DNA of 40,194 bases, from positions 1 through 40,194 of the forward strand of contig CALXVS010000013.1 of the NCBI GenBank assembly GCA_944392145.1, read 5' to 3'. A model generated the notes under the pieces. The model worked only from the letters and a program-made list of their open reading frames with translations. It made no database searches and was not told where the DNA came from. Of this stretch, positions 25,558-34,199 are shown in pieces. The stretch's first letter is position 1. Every line of letters begins with the position of its first letter. Both the position numbers and the translations under genes were made by a program. This DNA comes from an uncultured Alphaproteobacteria bacterium (lineage in GTDB: Bacteria; Pseudomonadota; Alphaproteobacteria; CAAHEQ01; UBA3637).

Positions 25558-26178
25558 ATGTTGAAAAAGGAAATCAGATCAAGTAAGGAAGCCTATTATT
25601 TTATCAACGGTCATCGGCACGGGCGGTTGGTGACATTAAAGACCTATACCGAAGAGCAAGTTGCCGCTGCCCGTGTGGAATATCAACAGTTTTATCGGTT
25701 ACCCAACGGGTCGCATTGGCCACGACACCGCTTTGTGCAATATATTGCCCGATTGGGTAAAATGGATGGTTTGTTTGCGCCCAATGTCGTTAAAAATGCG
25801 GCGTTAAAAGGGGTTGTTCCCGCCGGGTTTGATGTGCATCATCATATTCCTTTATCTTTGGGCGGTCAAAATTTTGTGTATAACATGTGTTTGATTGAAA
25901 AAAAGACACATCAAAAAATGCATAAGTTCATTTGGAATAAAATTTTTCAAGATATGGTAAAACAGGCCGTTTTGCATCCGCAAATGCAGTTTTACGTTTT
26001 ATTACCCGATTTTCCGACGGTATTTAAGCCGAAAGATTTACCCTTTTTTTTATCGGAAAAAGAGATGAAAATCTTTCCCACTTCTTTAAAACCGCACCGT
26101 TCAGCCGAATTGGTGTTGCGGTCAAGTTGCCCGACATATGCTTTATCCCGGTGTTTTAAGCCGGTTTTTATGCGATAA
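25558..26178 (+). CDS. HNH-type nuclease-like protein
   Basis: A 206-residue protein with a central HNH-like motif: FDVHHHIPLSLGGQN, then NMCLIEKKTHQKMHKFI (about residues 97-130). The HH...N...H spacing fits HNH/ENDO VII-like nucleases. The N-terminus (about 1-60) is basic. No recognisable DNA-binding domain is present. Phage, restriction or toxin genes are not next to it; it stands 12 bases after the response regulator. Activity and target are unknown. It may be a domesticated homing-type or housekeeping nuclease. Confidence 0.75.
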   Translation: MLKKEIRSSKEAYYFINGHRHGRLVTLKTYTEEQVAAARVEYQQFYRLPNGSHWPRHRFVQYIARLGKMDGLFAPNVVKNAALKGVVPAGFDVHHHIPLSLGGQNFVYNMCLIEKKTHQKMHKFIWNKIFQDMVKQAVLHPQMQFYVLLPDFPTVFKPKDLPFFLSEKEMKIFPTSLKPHRSAELVLRSSCPTYALSRCFKPVFMR

Positions 26179-26182
26179 GGGT

Positions 26183-26211
26183 TTGACTTTAACGCTGAAA
26201 AAGCATATAAT
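26183..26211 (+). promoter_or_regulatory. Near-consensus thrS promoter
   Basis: TTGACT (26183-26188), 17-base spacer, then perfect TATAAT (26206-26211). The leader contains ATGTC...GACAT arms (about 26221-26245) that could form a small hairpin and may influence thrS translation. Confidence 0.82.
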
Positions 26212-26273
26212 TAAAAACCAATGTCCCTTAAAAAGTAGAGACATCGGATGTTTTTTTTAAAAAGAGGATGAAA

Positions 26274-28199
26274 ATGATAGAAATAATGTTACCGGACGGT
26301 TCAAAACTTGGATTTGAACAGCCCGTTTGTGCTTTGGATGTTGCCCATAAAATCAGTGAAGGGTTGGCCCGTGCGGCGGTTGCTGCTACGGTTGACGGAA
26401 CCCCGACGGATTTGATGACACCGATCACGCATGATGCTGCTGTTTCTATCATAACAACAAAAGATAAAGATGCTTTGCCGATTTTACGTCATACAGCTGC
26501 CCATGTGTTGGCGCATGCCGTATCACGCCTGTATCCTTCAGCACAGGTTACGATTGGTCCGGCCATTGAAAACGGATTTTATTATGACTTCTTCGGCATC
26601 GTGGTGAAAGAGGCTGATTTACCGGCAATTGAAGCGGAAATGCACAAAATCGTTGCGGCCGATTACCCGATTGTGCGGACGGTTATGTCCCGGGAAAAAG
26701 CGCGGGAATTATTCATTAAACGCGGCGAAAAATACAAAGTTGAAATTTTGGACGATATGCCGGATGACGTAACAGAGGTATCTGTTTATACACAGGATGA
26801 TTATGTTGAGTTATGCCGTGGCCCGCATTTAAGCAGCACCGGAAAGTTGGGCAAGGCATTTAAGTTGACCAAGGTGTCGGCGGCCTATTGGCGCGGTGAC
26901 AGCACAAAAGAATCTCTGCAGCGCATTTACGGCACTGCCTTTTTCACGGAAAAAGAGTTAAAAAATTATTTTGTCTTGTTGGAAGCGGCCGAAAAACGCG
27001 ATCATCGTAAATTGGGCAAAGAAATGGACTTGTTTCATTTTGAAGAATATGCCCCGGGCGATGTGTTTTGGCATCCACGCGGATGGACGCTGTTTCAAAC
27101 ATTGATTGATTACATGCGGAAACGGCAAAAGGCTGTCGGGTATGTGGAAATCAATACGCCCCAGTTGATGAACCGGGTGTTATGGGAAACGTCGGGACAT
27201 TGGAACTGGTATAAAGAAAATATGTTCACGACGACAATTGAAGACCGGGCTTTTGCTCTTAAACCAATGAACTGCCCGGGTGGGGTGTTGGTGTTTAAAC
27301 AAGGAATCACCAGTTATCGGGATTTGCCGCAGTATATCGGAGAGTTTGGGCGGGTGCACCGGTATGAAGCTTCGGGTGCCATTCACGGATTGTTACGCGT
27401 GCGCGCCTTTACCCAAGATGATGCGCATATTTTTTGCACCCCCGAACAGTTTAAAACGGAATGCCAGAATGTTGTGCGTCTGATGTTAAGCATTTATAAG
27501 GATTTCGGATTAACGGACATGTCTATTAAACTGTCCACACGTCCGGCCGAACGTATCGGGACAGACGATATTTGGGATATGTTAGAGCAGGGGTTGGCCG
27601 ATGCATTGACAGATATGGGATATGCCTATGAGATCAATCCCGGTGACGGTGCTTTTTACGGACCGAAATTGGATTTTAAATTCCGTGACGCGTTGGGACG
27701 CGCATGGCAACTTGGCACGTTGCAGGCCGATTTGAACCTGCCCGAACGGTTTGATGTAACCTATATCGGTGAAGATGGGCAAAAGCATCGTCCGATTATG
27801 TTACATCGGGCGTTGTTCGGTTCACTGGAGCGCTTTATCGGCGTGTTGATTGAAATTACGGCCGGTCATTTGCCGTTTTGGTTGGCACCGGTGCAGGTTA
27901 TGGTCTTACCCGTGACCAATGCGCAAGATGATTATGCGAAAAAACTGGCACATCGGTTGAATTTGGCGGGTGTGCGGGCAGAAACCGACTTGCGTAATGA
28001 AAAAATCGGCTATAAAGTACGCGAGCATTCTTTGAAAAAAATACCGGTTATGTTGGTCGTGGGAGCAAAAGAAGCCGCAGACAATACCGTTACAATCCGT
28101 CGCTTGGGCTCCAATGAACAAACGGTGATGCCGTTTGATGAGGCGTTACGTCAATTTAAATTGGCCGCACGGTATCCCAGCCTTGAGTATGAAGATTGA
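26274..28199 (+). CDS. thrS: Threonyl-tRNA synthetase
   Basis: A 641-residue class II synthetase. The N-terminal TGS domain contains LPDGSKLGFEQPVCALDV; the editing domain has HTAAHVLAHAV and a YVELCRGPHL zinc-like motif; the catalytic core has MNCPGG, YRDLPQYIGEFG and RVRAFTQDDAH; the C-terminal anticodon domain begins near LAPVQVMVL. The ATG at 26274 is preferred since GAGG lies 6 bases upstream; another ATG two codons earlier is too close to it. All domains are complete. Confidence 0.97.
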   Translation: MIEIMLPDGSKLGFEQPVCALDVAHKISEGLARAAVAATVDGTPTDLMTPITHDAAVSIITTKDKDALPILRHTAAHVLAHAVSRLYPSAQVTIGPAIENGFYYDFFGIVVKEADLPAIEAEMHKIVAADYPIVRTVMSREKARELFIKRGEKYKVEILDDMPDDVTEVSVYTQDDYVELCRGPHLSSTGKLGKAFKLTKVSAAYWRGDSTKESLQRIYGTAFFTEKELKNYFVLLEAAEKRDHRKLGKEMDLFHFEEYAPGDVFWHPRGWTLFQTLIDYMRKRQKAVGYVEINTPQLMNRVLWETSGHWNWYKENMFTTTIEDRAFALKPMNCPGGVLVFKQGITSYRDLPQYIGEFGRVHRYEASGAIHGLLRVRAFTQDDAHIFCTPEQFKTECQNVVRLMLSIYKDFGLTDMSIKLSTRPAERIGTDDIWDMLEQGLADALTDMGYAYEINPGDGAFYGPKLDFKFRDALGRAWQLGTLQADLNLPERFDVTYIGEDGQKHRPIMLHRALFGSLERFIGVLIEITAGHLPFWLAPVQVMVLPVTNAQDDYAKKLAHRLNLAGVRAETDLRNEKIGYKVREHSLKKIPVMLVVGAKEAADNTVTIRRLGSNEQTVMPFDEALRQFKLAARYPSLEYED

Positions 28200-28201
28200 T
28201 G

Positions 28202-28234
28202 AAAAAAAGGATGCTTTCAAAGCATCCTTTTTTT
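28202..28234. terminator. Terminator between thrS and glycosyltransferase
   Basis: AAAAAAAGGATGCTTT-CA-AAGCATCCTTTTTTT. A 9-bp GC-containing core is flanked by A and T tracts on both sides, so it can serve both convergent genes. Confidence 0.9.
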
Positions 28235-28243
28235 ATTTTACAT

Positions 28244-29566
28244 TCATTTTTGAAAAATGTATGTGCCGTCGGTATTTTTCACGAATGTTTCTTCTTTATT
28301 GTCTTCCCATTTAAGAGTTAAATCGGTATCATGCCACGAAATAAGACGGGGCCTGTTTTTTTTCTTTGAAAACAAAACTTCTGTTCCGAAAACGAAAAAA
28401 GAATCCCGCCAGTGTGGATGTATTATTTTCGATGACGAAAAAAAAGTGTTGTCTGATATCCAAATATCTGCTAATCGGCGATAAAGATATTGTTTATGTG
28501 TTATTTCTGATTCAATCAGTAAGGTTTCATCATCTTTTTGAATCACATGAAAACAATTGTCTTCAGCAGCACAGACAATATCGTTTTCTTTTTCTTCAAA
28601 TAACAATGAACGGGTATTATGCCTGACGGCAAAAAAAGAACCGGACGAGCAGGCTTCTTGTTTTTTAAGTTTATCAATAGCCGTTTTTCGTGCAGCAATT
28701 GTTTCAATTTTTTCCAAACGGTCTAAAATAAAACAAGTTTCTTTTTTATTGATCCATGATTGAGAGAAAATATAACCTTGCTTCACTGCATTTAACGATT
28801 CGTTTAAATACGCGCTATAGGATGAAATCTGTTCGGAATAATATCCCTTTTTTTTGACGGAATTTCCCCGCAAAACCAATGGTGGGTTAAGGCGAACGAT
28901 ATTCCCCCCGGCCAAGGCGATTTGATGCCAAAAATCAATATCTTCGGCAGAAGGATAGCGTTTATCATAAAAGATGTTATGTTGAACCAAAAAGTCTCGC
29001 CGAATCATGGCAGAGGGATGTAAAATAGGTACCTGATAATAGCTTTCAATATAACATTGAGCTGCATCTGCTTCTATAAAGACGGTACTTGGTTGTTTTT
29101 TCGGCGGATTTGTTGCATAAACATGCGGTGTGGTACCGGTAACGGTAACGTCGGGGTTGCGTTTCATAAATTCAATTTGGCGTTCAAATCGTACGGGCAA
29201 AGAAAAATCATCATCATCCATACGGGCAATATATGTTCCGCGAGCTACAGACAGTGCTTTGTTCAGACTGGGAATCAGACCTAAATTTTTTCCGTTTTCA
29301 ATCAGTTTAATACGTGAATCCTGACGGGCAAAATTTTTAAGAATATCAGCCGTCTTATCCGTTGAGCCGTCATTGACAATAATAAATTCGAAATCCGATA
29401 CCGTTTGATTTAAAATACTTGTAATGGCTTTTGAAATCAATTGATCCCGATTATAAGTAGACATGATGACGGAAATAAGGGGTGTCTTTTCTTTTTGTAT
29501 GATAACAGCGATCACACAAAAAGAAAAGACAAAGACCGATAGAATGATTTTAAAAACCTGTTTCAA
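28244..29566 (-). CDS. Family 2 glycosyltransferase with extra C-terminal domain
   Basis: About 440 residues. After one N-terminal hydrophobic segment comes a GT-A domain: ISVIMSTYNRDQLISKAI, IVNDGSTDKT, and ARMDDDDFS (the DxD-type motif), then VRFERQIEFM. It should transfer a sugar from a nucleotide sugar in surface polysaccharide synthesis. The last 130 or so residues (after about 310) form a beta-rich extension without a recognised match. No ATG precedes the domain: the TTG at 29564-29566 is used as the start, with weak AAGAAG upstream, but TTG at 29596 or a later GTG are alternatives. A TTGACA sequence overlaps this region and may be a promoter. Confidence 0.82.
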   Translation of the reverse strand: MKQVFKIILSVFVFSFCVIAVIIQKEKTPLISVIMSTYNRDQLISKAITSILNQTVSDFEFIIVNDGSTDKTADILKNFARQDSRIKLIENGKNLGLIPSLNKALSVARGTYIARMDDDDFSLPVRFERQIEFMKRNPDVTVTGTTPHVYATNPPKKQPSTVFIEADAAQCYIESYYQVPILHPSAMIRRDFLVQHNIFYDKRYPSAEDIDFWHQIALAGGNIVRLNPPLVLRGNSVKKKGYYSEQISSYSAYLNESLNAVKQGYIFSQSWINKKETCFILDRLEKIETIAARKTAIDKLKKQEACSSGSFFAVRHNTRSLLFEEKENDIVCAAEDNCFHVIQKDDETLLIESEITHKQYLYRRLADIWISDNTFFSSSKIIHPHWRDSFFVFGTEVLFSKKKNRPRLISWHDTDLTLKWEDNKEETFVKNTDGTYIFQK

Positions 29567-29705
29567 AAAAATATCTTCTTTTAAAAAAACTGTCAAATCA
29601 ATAACAATTCATTTTATTTCAGAATAAAATAAAATTCAAATAAAAAAATATCAAAAGAGAAAATTACAATCTTCTCAACATGTATGTTCAAATGAAACTA
29701 AGAAT

Positions 29706-30011
29706 TTAAAGTTCATATGTATTTCGATGCCGTTTTTTTAAATAAAAAGGTTTATCGGGTGTTTCAGCGATAATACGGCCGGTTTGATTGTCAATGATTA
29801 AAGGTTTTTGGGACATAATCGGTTCAGAAGGGGGATTGATGTGATCTTTAAAATTTTGGCACATGCTTTTAAATAAATGCGTCAGACGCGGATCAACCAA
29901 GGTGAAATTCGGATAATCCCGTGTCGTATGTTCGGCCTTATTCTGCGCAGCAGGGGATGCGGTTGTCTCTTTTTGTGTAAAAGAAGCTTGATAAAGCGGT
30001 TTTTTTGACAT
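29706..30011 (-). CDS. Small hypothetical protein
   Basis: A 101-residue polar protein without membrane segments or a known domain. The N-terminal third looks disordered (Ser/Thr/Ala/Gln rich), followed by DPRLTHLFKSMCQNF and a basic C-terminus. The ATG at 30009-30011 has CAGGAG five bases upstream, which is why it is chosen over an in-frame start at 30035. It stands alone, upstream of the glycosyltransferase on the same strand. Confidence 0.7.
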   Translation of the reverse strand: MSKKPLYQASFTQKETTASPAAQNKAEHTTRDYPNFTLVDPRLTHLFKSMCQNFKDHINPPSEPIMSQKPLIIDNQTGRIIAETPDKPFYLKKRHRNTYEL

Positions 30012-30171
30012 ATATTCTCCTGGGTGTAAAATCAAAGAACATATCCAGTTATAATAGATTTTTAGTGATATTACAACAAAAAAGTGTAAATTTTTTATTT
30101 TTTTATTGAAATTTTGTTTTTAAATCCCATATTTTCTGTGTCTTTTATATTGTTAAACGAAAGGGAAAAAC

Positions 30172-30384
30172 ATGAAAATACTGACACAGGTAGCCTTATG
30201 GCTTTTAATTATCGGCGGGTTGAACTGGGGCCTTATCGGCTTTTTCGGGTTTGACTTGGTGGCGGCGTTATTCGGTGCCATGAGCGTTTTGTCACGTTTG
30301 ATTTACGCATTGGTCGGCGTTTCGGCCGTTTGGATTATCATTGATTTTTTCAGCAACATGCGCTTAAAACAATTGGATGATTAA
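30172..30384 (+). CDS. DUF378 family small membrane protein
   Basis: A 70-residue protein with two hydrophobic segments and the DUF378-like motif IIGGLNWGLIGFFGFDLV near the N-terminus. The family is widespread, usually 60-80 residues, and of unknown function. A GAAAGGGAAA ribosome binding site precedes the ATG. A terminator follows 14 bases after the stop. Confidence 0.88.
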   Translation: MKILTQVALWLLIIGGLNWGLIGFFGFDLVAALFGAMSVLSRLIYALVGVSAVWIIIDFFSNMRLKQLDD

Positions 30385-30398
30385 CTGATAAGGAGGGC

Positions 30399-30437
30399 GA
30401 AAAAAGGATTCGTCCATTAAGACGAATCCTTTTTTTC
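30399..30437. terminator. Terminator between DUF378 gene and gatB
   Basis: AAAAAAGGATTCGTC (ending 30413) and GACGAATCCTTTTTTT (from 30421) form a long perfect stem around CATTAA with A and T tracts on both sides. It serves both converging genes. Confidence 0.9.
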
Positions 30438-30455
30438 ATGCTTTAACGTGCTTTT

Positions 30456-31907
30456 TTAAGATAACTTTTTATTTAACAGCTCGTTTAAAAGTGCCGGGTT
30501 GGCTTTTCCTTGACAAGCACGCATTACTTGTCCTACAAACCACCCTTTTAATTTATCTTTACCGGCTTTGATTTCGGCAACTTTATCAGGGTTTTGCGCC
30601 AAAATATCATCAATCAGTTGTTCAATGGCGCCGGTATCGGTAATTTGCTTTAATCCCTTTTCCGCGATGATTTCATCGGGGGATTTACCGGTTTGGGCCA
30701 TCAATTCAAACACATCTTTGGCGATTTTGCCCGAAATGGTATTATCGGCGATTCGGCCGACCAATTGTCCCAAGTGTTCGGGGCAAATGGGCGATTCCAA
30801 AATCGTTTTACCCGATTTGTTCAACAAAGCAAACAAATCCCCGATGACCCAATTCGCGACTTTTTTGGCGTCTTGACCTTTCAGGGCGGTTTCAAAATAA
30901 TGTGATGTTTCCGAATCTGCCGTTAAAATACCTGCATCATAGGGGGTCAAACCCAATGTATCAACATAGCGTTTCTTTTTGGCCTCGGGTAATTCGGGCA
31001 GATTTTTACGGATGTTTTCAATATACTCATCCGTTAAAATCACAGGTGGCAGATCGGGATCCGGAAAATACCGATAGTCATTGGCATTTTCTTTGGACCG
31101 CATCGGACGTGTCTCTAAGTTATCCGCATCAAACAACCGGGTTTCCTGAGAAAAGGTTTGTCCCGATTCATAAAGTTCAATTTGACGGGCCGCCTCAATT
31201 TCAATGGCTTGCATCACGAACCGCACCGAATTGACGTTTTTTACTTCCACGCGCGGGCGCAAAGTCTGTTCACCGACGGGACGCACCGAAACGTTAACGT
31301 CACACCGCATGGACCCTTCATCCATGTTGCCGTCACATGTGCCCAACGCACGCACGATGGCCCGCAATTGACGCAGGTATTCACCCGCTTCCTCGGGAGC
31401 CTGAATATCCGGTTTTGACACAATTTCCATTAACCCGATGCCGCAGCGATTTAAATCAATAAAAGATTTGCTGGGGCTCATATCATGAATTGATTTACCG
31501 GCATCTTGTTCCAGATGCAGACGTTCCACACCGATTTTGCGGGTCCCGCGATCGGTTGTAACTTCAATAAATCCTTCGCCGACAATCGGATGATACAGTT
31601 GTGAAATCTGATAGCCCGAGGGTAAATCCGCATAAAAATAGTTTTTGCGATCAAAGCGGGAATATTTATTGATTTTGGCATTTAAACCTAATCCGGTTTT
31701 AACGCATTGTTCCACACACTTTTCGTTTAAAACGGGTAACATCCCCGGAAAGGCCGCGTCAACAAAAGAAACGTGTGTATTTTGTTCGGCACCGAAAGCG
31801 GTTGAGGCACCCGAAAACACTTTGGCTTTTGAAATGATTTGACAATGCACTTCTAACCCGACAATCAATTCCCATAAACCGGTTTTACCTTGTATTGTAT
31901 ATCTCAT
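30456..31907 (-). CDS. gatB: Aspartyl/glutamyl-tRNA amidotransferase subunit B
   Basis: A 483-residue subunit of GatCAB, which transamidates Glu-tRNA(Gln) and, in many bacteria, Asp-tRNA(Asn). Signatures are [11 protein letters not shown] near the start, [44 protein letters not shown], and [12 protein letters not shown]. The C-terminal YqeY-like tail ([13 protein letters not shown]) is complete. It starts 5 bases after gatA. No glnS or asnS is in this window, so which tRNA is served cannot be judged. Confidence 0.97.
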   Translation of the reverse strand: MRYTIQGKTGLWELIVGLEVHCQIISKAKVFSGASTAFGAEQNTHVSFVDAAFPGMLPVLNEKCVEQCVKTGLGLNAKINKYSRFDRKNYFYADLPSGYQISQLYHPIVGEGFIEVTTDRGTRKIGVERLHLEQDAGKSIHDMSPSKSFIDLNRCGIGLMEIVSKPDIQAPEEAGEYLRQLRAIVRALGTCDGNMDEGSMRCDVNVSVRPVGEQTLRPRVEVKNVNSVRFVMQAIEIEAARQIELYESGQTFSQETRLFDADNLETRPMRSKENANDYRYFPDPDLPPVILTDEYIENIRKNLPELPEAKKKRYVDTLGLTPYDAGILTADSETSHYFETALKGQDAKKVANWVIGDLFALLNKSGKTILESPICPEHLGQLVGRIADNTISGKIAKDVFELMAQTGKSPDEIIAEKGLKQITDTGAIEQLIDDILAQNPDKVAEIKAGKDKLKGWFVGQVMRACQGKANPALLNELLNKKLS

Positions 31908-31912
31908 GAAAA

Positions 31913-33394
31913 TTATCCTTTCACAACGCGGTGAGGTCTTTTATTAAAGTTGGCGGCAGTTTCCAATGCTGCTGCGACATGAAAGACCGTGTTTTCGTCA
32001 AAGTGGTTGCCGATGATTTGTAATCCGATCGGCAGTCCCGTTTTGGATAAAGTAACCGGTAATGATAATGCGGGTAATCCGGCTAAAGAGGCCGGTGTCG
32101 TGAAAACATCGCCTAAATAGGTATCAACGGGGCTCATGTTTTTCATCGCTTCATAAGTCAGCGCAGGTGTCGGAGCAGCCGGTGCCAACAGCGCATCAAC
32201 GGTTTGAAAGACTTGCTTAAAATCATTGTAAATCAAACGTCTGACCCGTTGCGCCCGTAAGTAATAGGCATCATAAAAACCGGCTGATAACACGAATGTT
32301 CCCAATAAAATACGGCGGATAACCTCGGCTCCGAAGCCGTCGGTGCGTGTGTTTTCATACAATTCGTCCAGCGTATTTCCGTTAACACGGGTTGTATACC
32401 GCACGCCGTCATAGCGGGACAGGTTGGATGACGCTTCTGCGCAAGCAACAATATAATAAACCGGTAAGGCGTATTTTGTGTGCGGTAAAGAGACATCTAT
32501 GATTTCAGCGCCGGCCTCTTTTAACAACCGAATCCCTTTGTCCCAGGCAGCGGCCACATCGGCGTTTAAATTATCCGAACGATATTCGGCGGGAATACCG
32601 ATTTTTTTACCGCGGATGTCTCCCGTTAAAGCTGCCGTAAAGTCCGGCACCGGTAACTCCGAAACCGTTGAATCTTTCGGATCAAACCCGGCCATGTTGT
32701 TTAATAACAAAGCACAATCTTGCACATCGCGTGCCATGGGACCGGCTTGATCCAACGAGGACGCAAACGCCACAATGCCATAGCGCGAGCAACGGCCATA
32801 GGTTGGTTTAATGCCTGTTACACCGCAAAATGAAGCCGGTTGACGGATGGACCCCCCTGTATCCGTTCCCGTTGCGCCCATACACAGGCCGGCCGATACG
32901 GCCGCGGCCGATCCGCCCGATGATCCGCCCGGAACCAAAGAATAAGCCCCCGTTTCATCTGTCCAAGGGTTTTTGGTGACCCCGAACCAACTGGTCATGG
33001 TAGACCCGCCCATGGCAAATTGATCCGTGTTTAATTTACCCAACATCACGGTGCCGGCGTGCTTTAATTTTTCACTGACTGTTGATTCATAGGGTGGTAT
33101 GAATTGAGATAAAATTTTTGAAGCCGCTGTTGTTTTAATACCTTTGGTGCAATATAAATCTTTGTTGGCAATGGGAATTCCTTCAAGCGCGCCGCAAATA
33201 CCCGCCGCCCGTCTGCGATCTGATTCAGCGGCTTGGGCCAAAGCACTCTCGGGGGTTGGTGTAATATAGGCATTTAAAAAGGCCGCTTTTTCCATTTCGT
33301 TTAAATGGCTTTGCGTCAGTTCTACCGATGAAATTTCCTTTTTTTTAAGCAAATCCAACGCTTCATGAATGTGTAAATCAACTAAATTTTCCAT
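31913..33394 (-). CDS. gatA: Aspartyl/glutamyl-tRNA amidotransferase subunit A
   Basis: A 493-residue amidase of the AS family that frees ammonia from glutamine. The Ser-cisSer-Lys site is visible: Lys in [10 protein letters not shown], cis-Ser in the [12 protein letters not shown] loop and the nucleophile Ser in the [13 protein letters not shown] segment. The start at 33392-33394 is preceded by GGAG 7 bases upstream and lies 4 bases after the gatC stop. The gene order is gatC-gatA-gatB. Confidence 0.97.
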   Translation of the reverse strand: MENLVDLHIHEALDLLKKKEISSVELTQSHLNEMEKAAFLNAYITPTPESALAQAAESDRRRAAGICGALEGIPIANKDLYCTKGIKTTAASKILSQFIPPYESTVSEKLKHAGTVMLGKLNTDQFAMGGSTMTSWFGVTKNPWTDETGAYSLVPGGSSGGSAAAVSAGLCMGATGTDTGGSIRQPASFCGVTGIKPTYGRCSRYGIVAFASSLDQAGPMARDVQDCALLLNNMAGFDPKDSTVSELPVPDFTAALTGDIRGKKIGIPAEYRSDNLNADVAAAWDKGIRLLKEAGAEIIDVSLPHTKYALPVYYIVACAEASSNLSRYDGVRYTTRVNGNTLDELYENTRTDGFGAEVIRRILLGTFVLSAGFYDAYYLRAQRVRRLIYNDFKQVFQTVDALLAPAAPTPALTYEAMKNMSPVDTYLGDVFTTPASLAGLPALSLPVTLSKTGLPIGLQIIGNHFDENTVFHVAAALETAANFNKRPHRVVKG

Positions 33395-33398
33395 CTTT

Positions 33399-33686
33399 TT
33401 ACTCCACCATTTTGGGCACAACGTAAAATCCCATAACCGATTCGGGGGCGTTGGCGGTCAGTTCCGCTTGAAGGTCACCATCGGTGACAACATCGGCACG
33501 CATGCGATTTGTTTCAGCGGCAATGGATGTCAAGGGTTCAATCCCTGTGATGTCAACACCGTTTAATTGTTCCACCCAATTTAAAATACCGTCTATTTCA
33601 CCGGCGAATTTTTCCCTGTCTGCCTCGGATAACTTTAACCGAGCCAGTCGGGCAATGCTTTGAATTTGCTTTGTATCAAAACTCAT
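33399..33686 (-). CDS. gatC: Aspartyl/glutamyl-tRNA amidotransferase subunit C
   Basis: A 95-residue subunit that stabilises GatA-GatB. Typical features are IQSIARLARLKLSEADREKF near the start, ILNWVEQLNGVDITGIEP, and the RADVVTDGD segment followed by a C-terminal VPKMVE. Length is normal. It heads the gatCAB operon. The spacer upstream (33687-33874) is shared with virB3. Confidence 0.95.
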   Translation of the reverse strand: MSFDTKQIQSIARLARLKLSEADREKFAGEIDGILNWVEQLNGVDITGIEPLTSIAAETNRMRADVVTDGDLQAELTANAPESVMGFYVVPKMVE

Positions 33687-33874
33687 GTTACATCTTTCTT
33701 AAAAAAATCATGCGGCGGATTAAATACCGCCGGTTGATAAGGTCTTTTTATTTAAAAACAACTAAAGATGACACCTTTTCGGGAAAAAAGTCAAGGAAAA
33801 TCATTTTTTTCTTTTCATTTATGGGGAAGTGGTTTATAGTAAGAAAATATTTTAATGGATAGGAAAGGGGTCCG

Positions 33875-34165
33875 ATGAATGAACCGATTTTAAAAGCCGT
33901 TTCAATGCCGCCCAGGATTTTTTGGGCGCCGATGGTGCCGGCTGTTGTTAATTTGGCGGTTCAGTTATCTTTGATGTTCACGATCGGTATTCCGATGGGG
34001 ATGAACCCGCTTATTTTCGTTGTGACGATTTTGCTTGTGCATATTGGTATTATCGCCTATGGTGTTAAAGAACCGCATCTGTCTAAAATGATGAAAGCGC
34101 AAGGGCCCCTGATGACGCCCTCTAAAAACATTTATGCGGCGCGGGGGAATAAATTGGCACCGTGA
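33875..34165 (+). CDS. virB3: Type IV secretion protein VirB3
   Basis: A 96-residue inner-membrane protein with two adjacent hydrophobic segments (about 22-44 and 47-66) and a C-terminal cytoplasmic tail. The start NEPILKAVSMPPRIFWAP and the following genes match VirB3. VirB3 sits with VirB4 at the base of the T4SS inner-membrane complex. Start has GGAAAGGGG nearby. It lies 34 bases upstream of virB4. Confidence 0.9.
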   Translation: MNEPILKAVSMPPRIFWAPMVPAVVNLAVQLSLMFTIGIPMGMNPLIFVVTILLVHIGIIAYGVKEPHLSKMMKAQGPLMTPSKNIYAARGNKLAP

Positions 34166-34199
34166 AAGTGCCGAATAAAAACGAAAGAAGGTTAAGGGG

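Noticed and set aside
26218-26273. T-box or threonine attenuator before thrS
   Set aside because: The leader is only about 55 bases with one small hairpin; no T-box motif and no Thr-rich leader peptide are visible.
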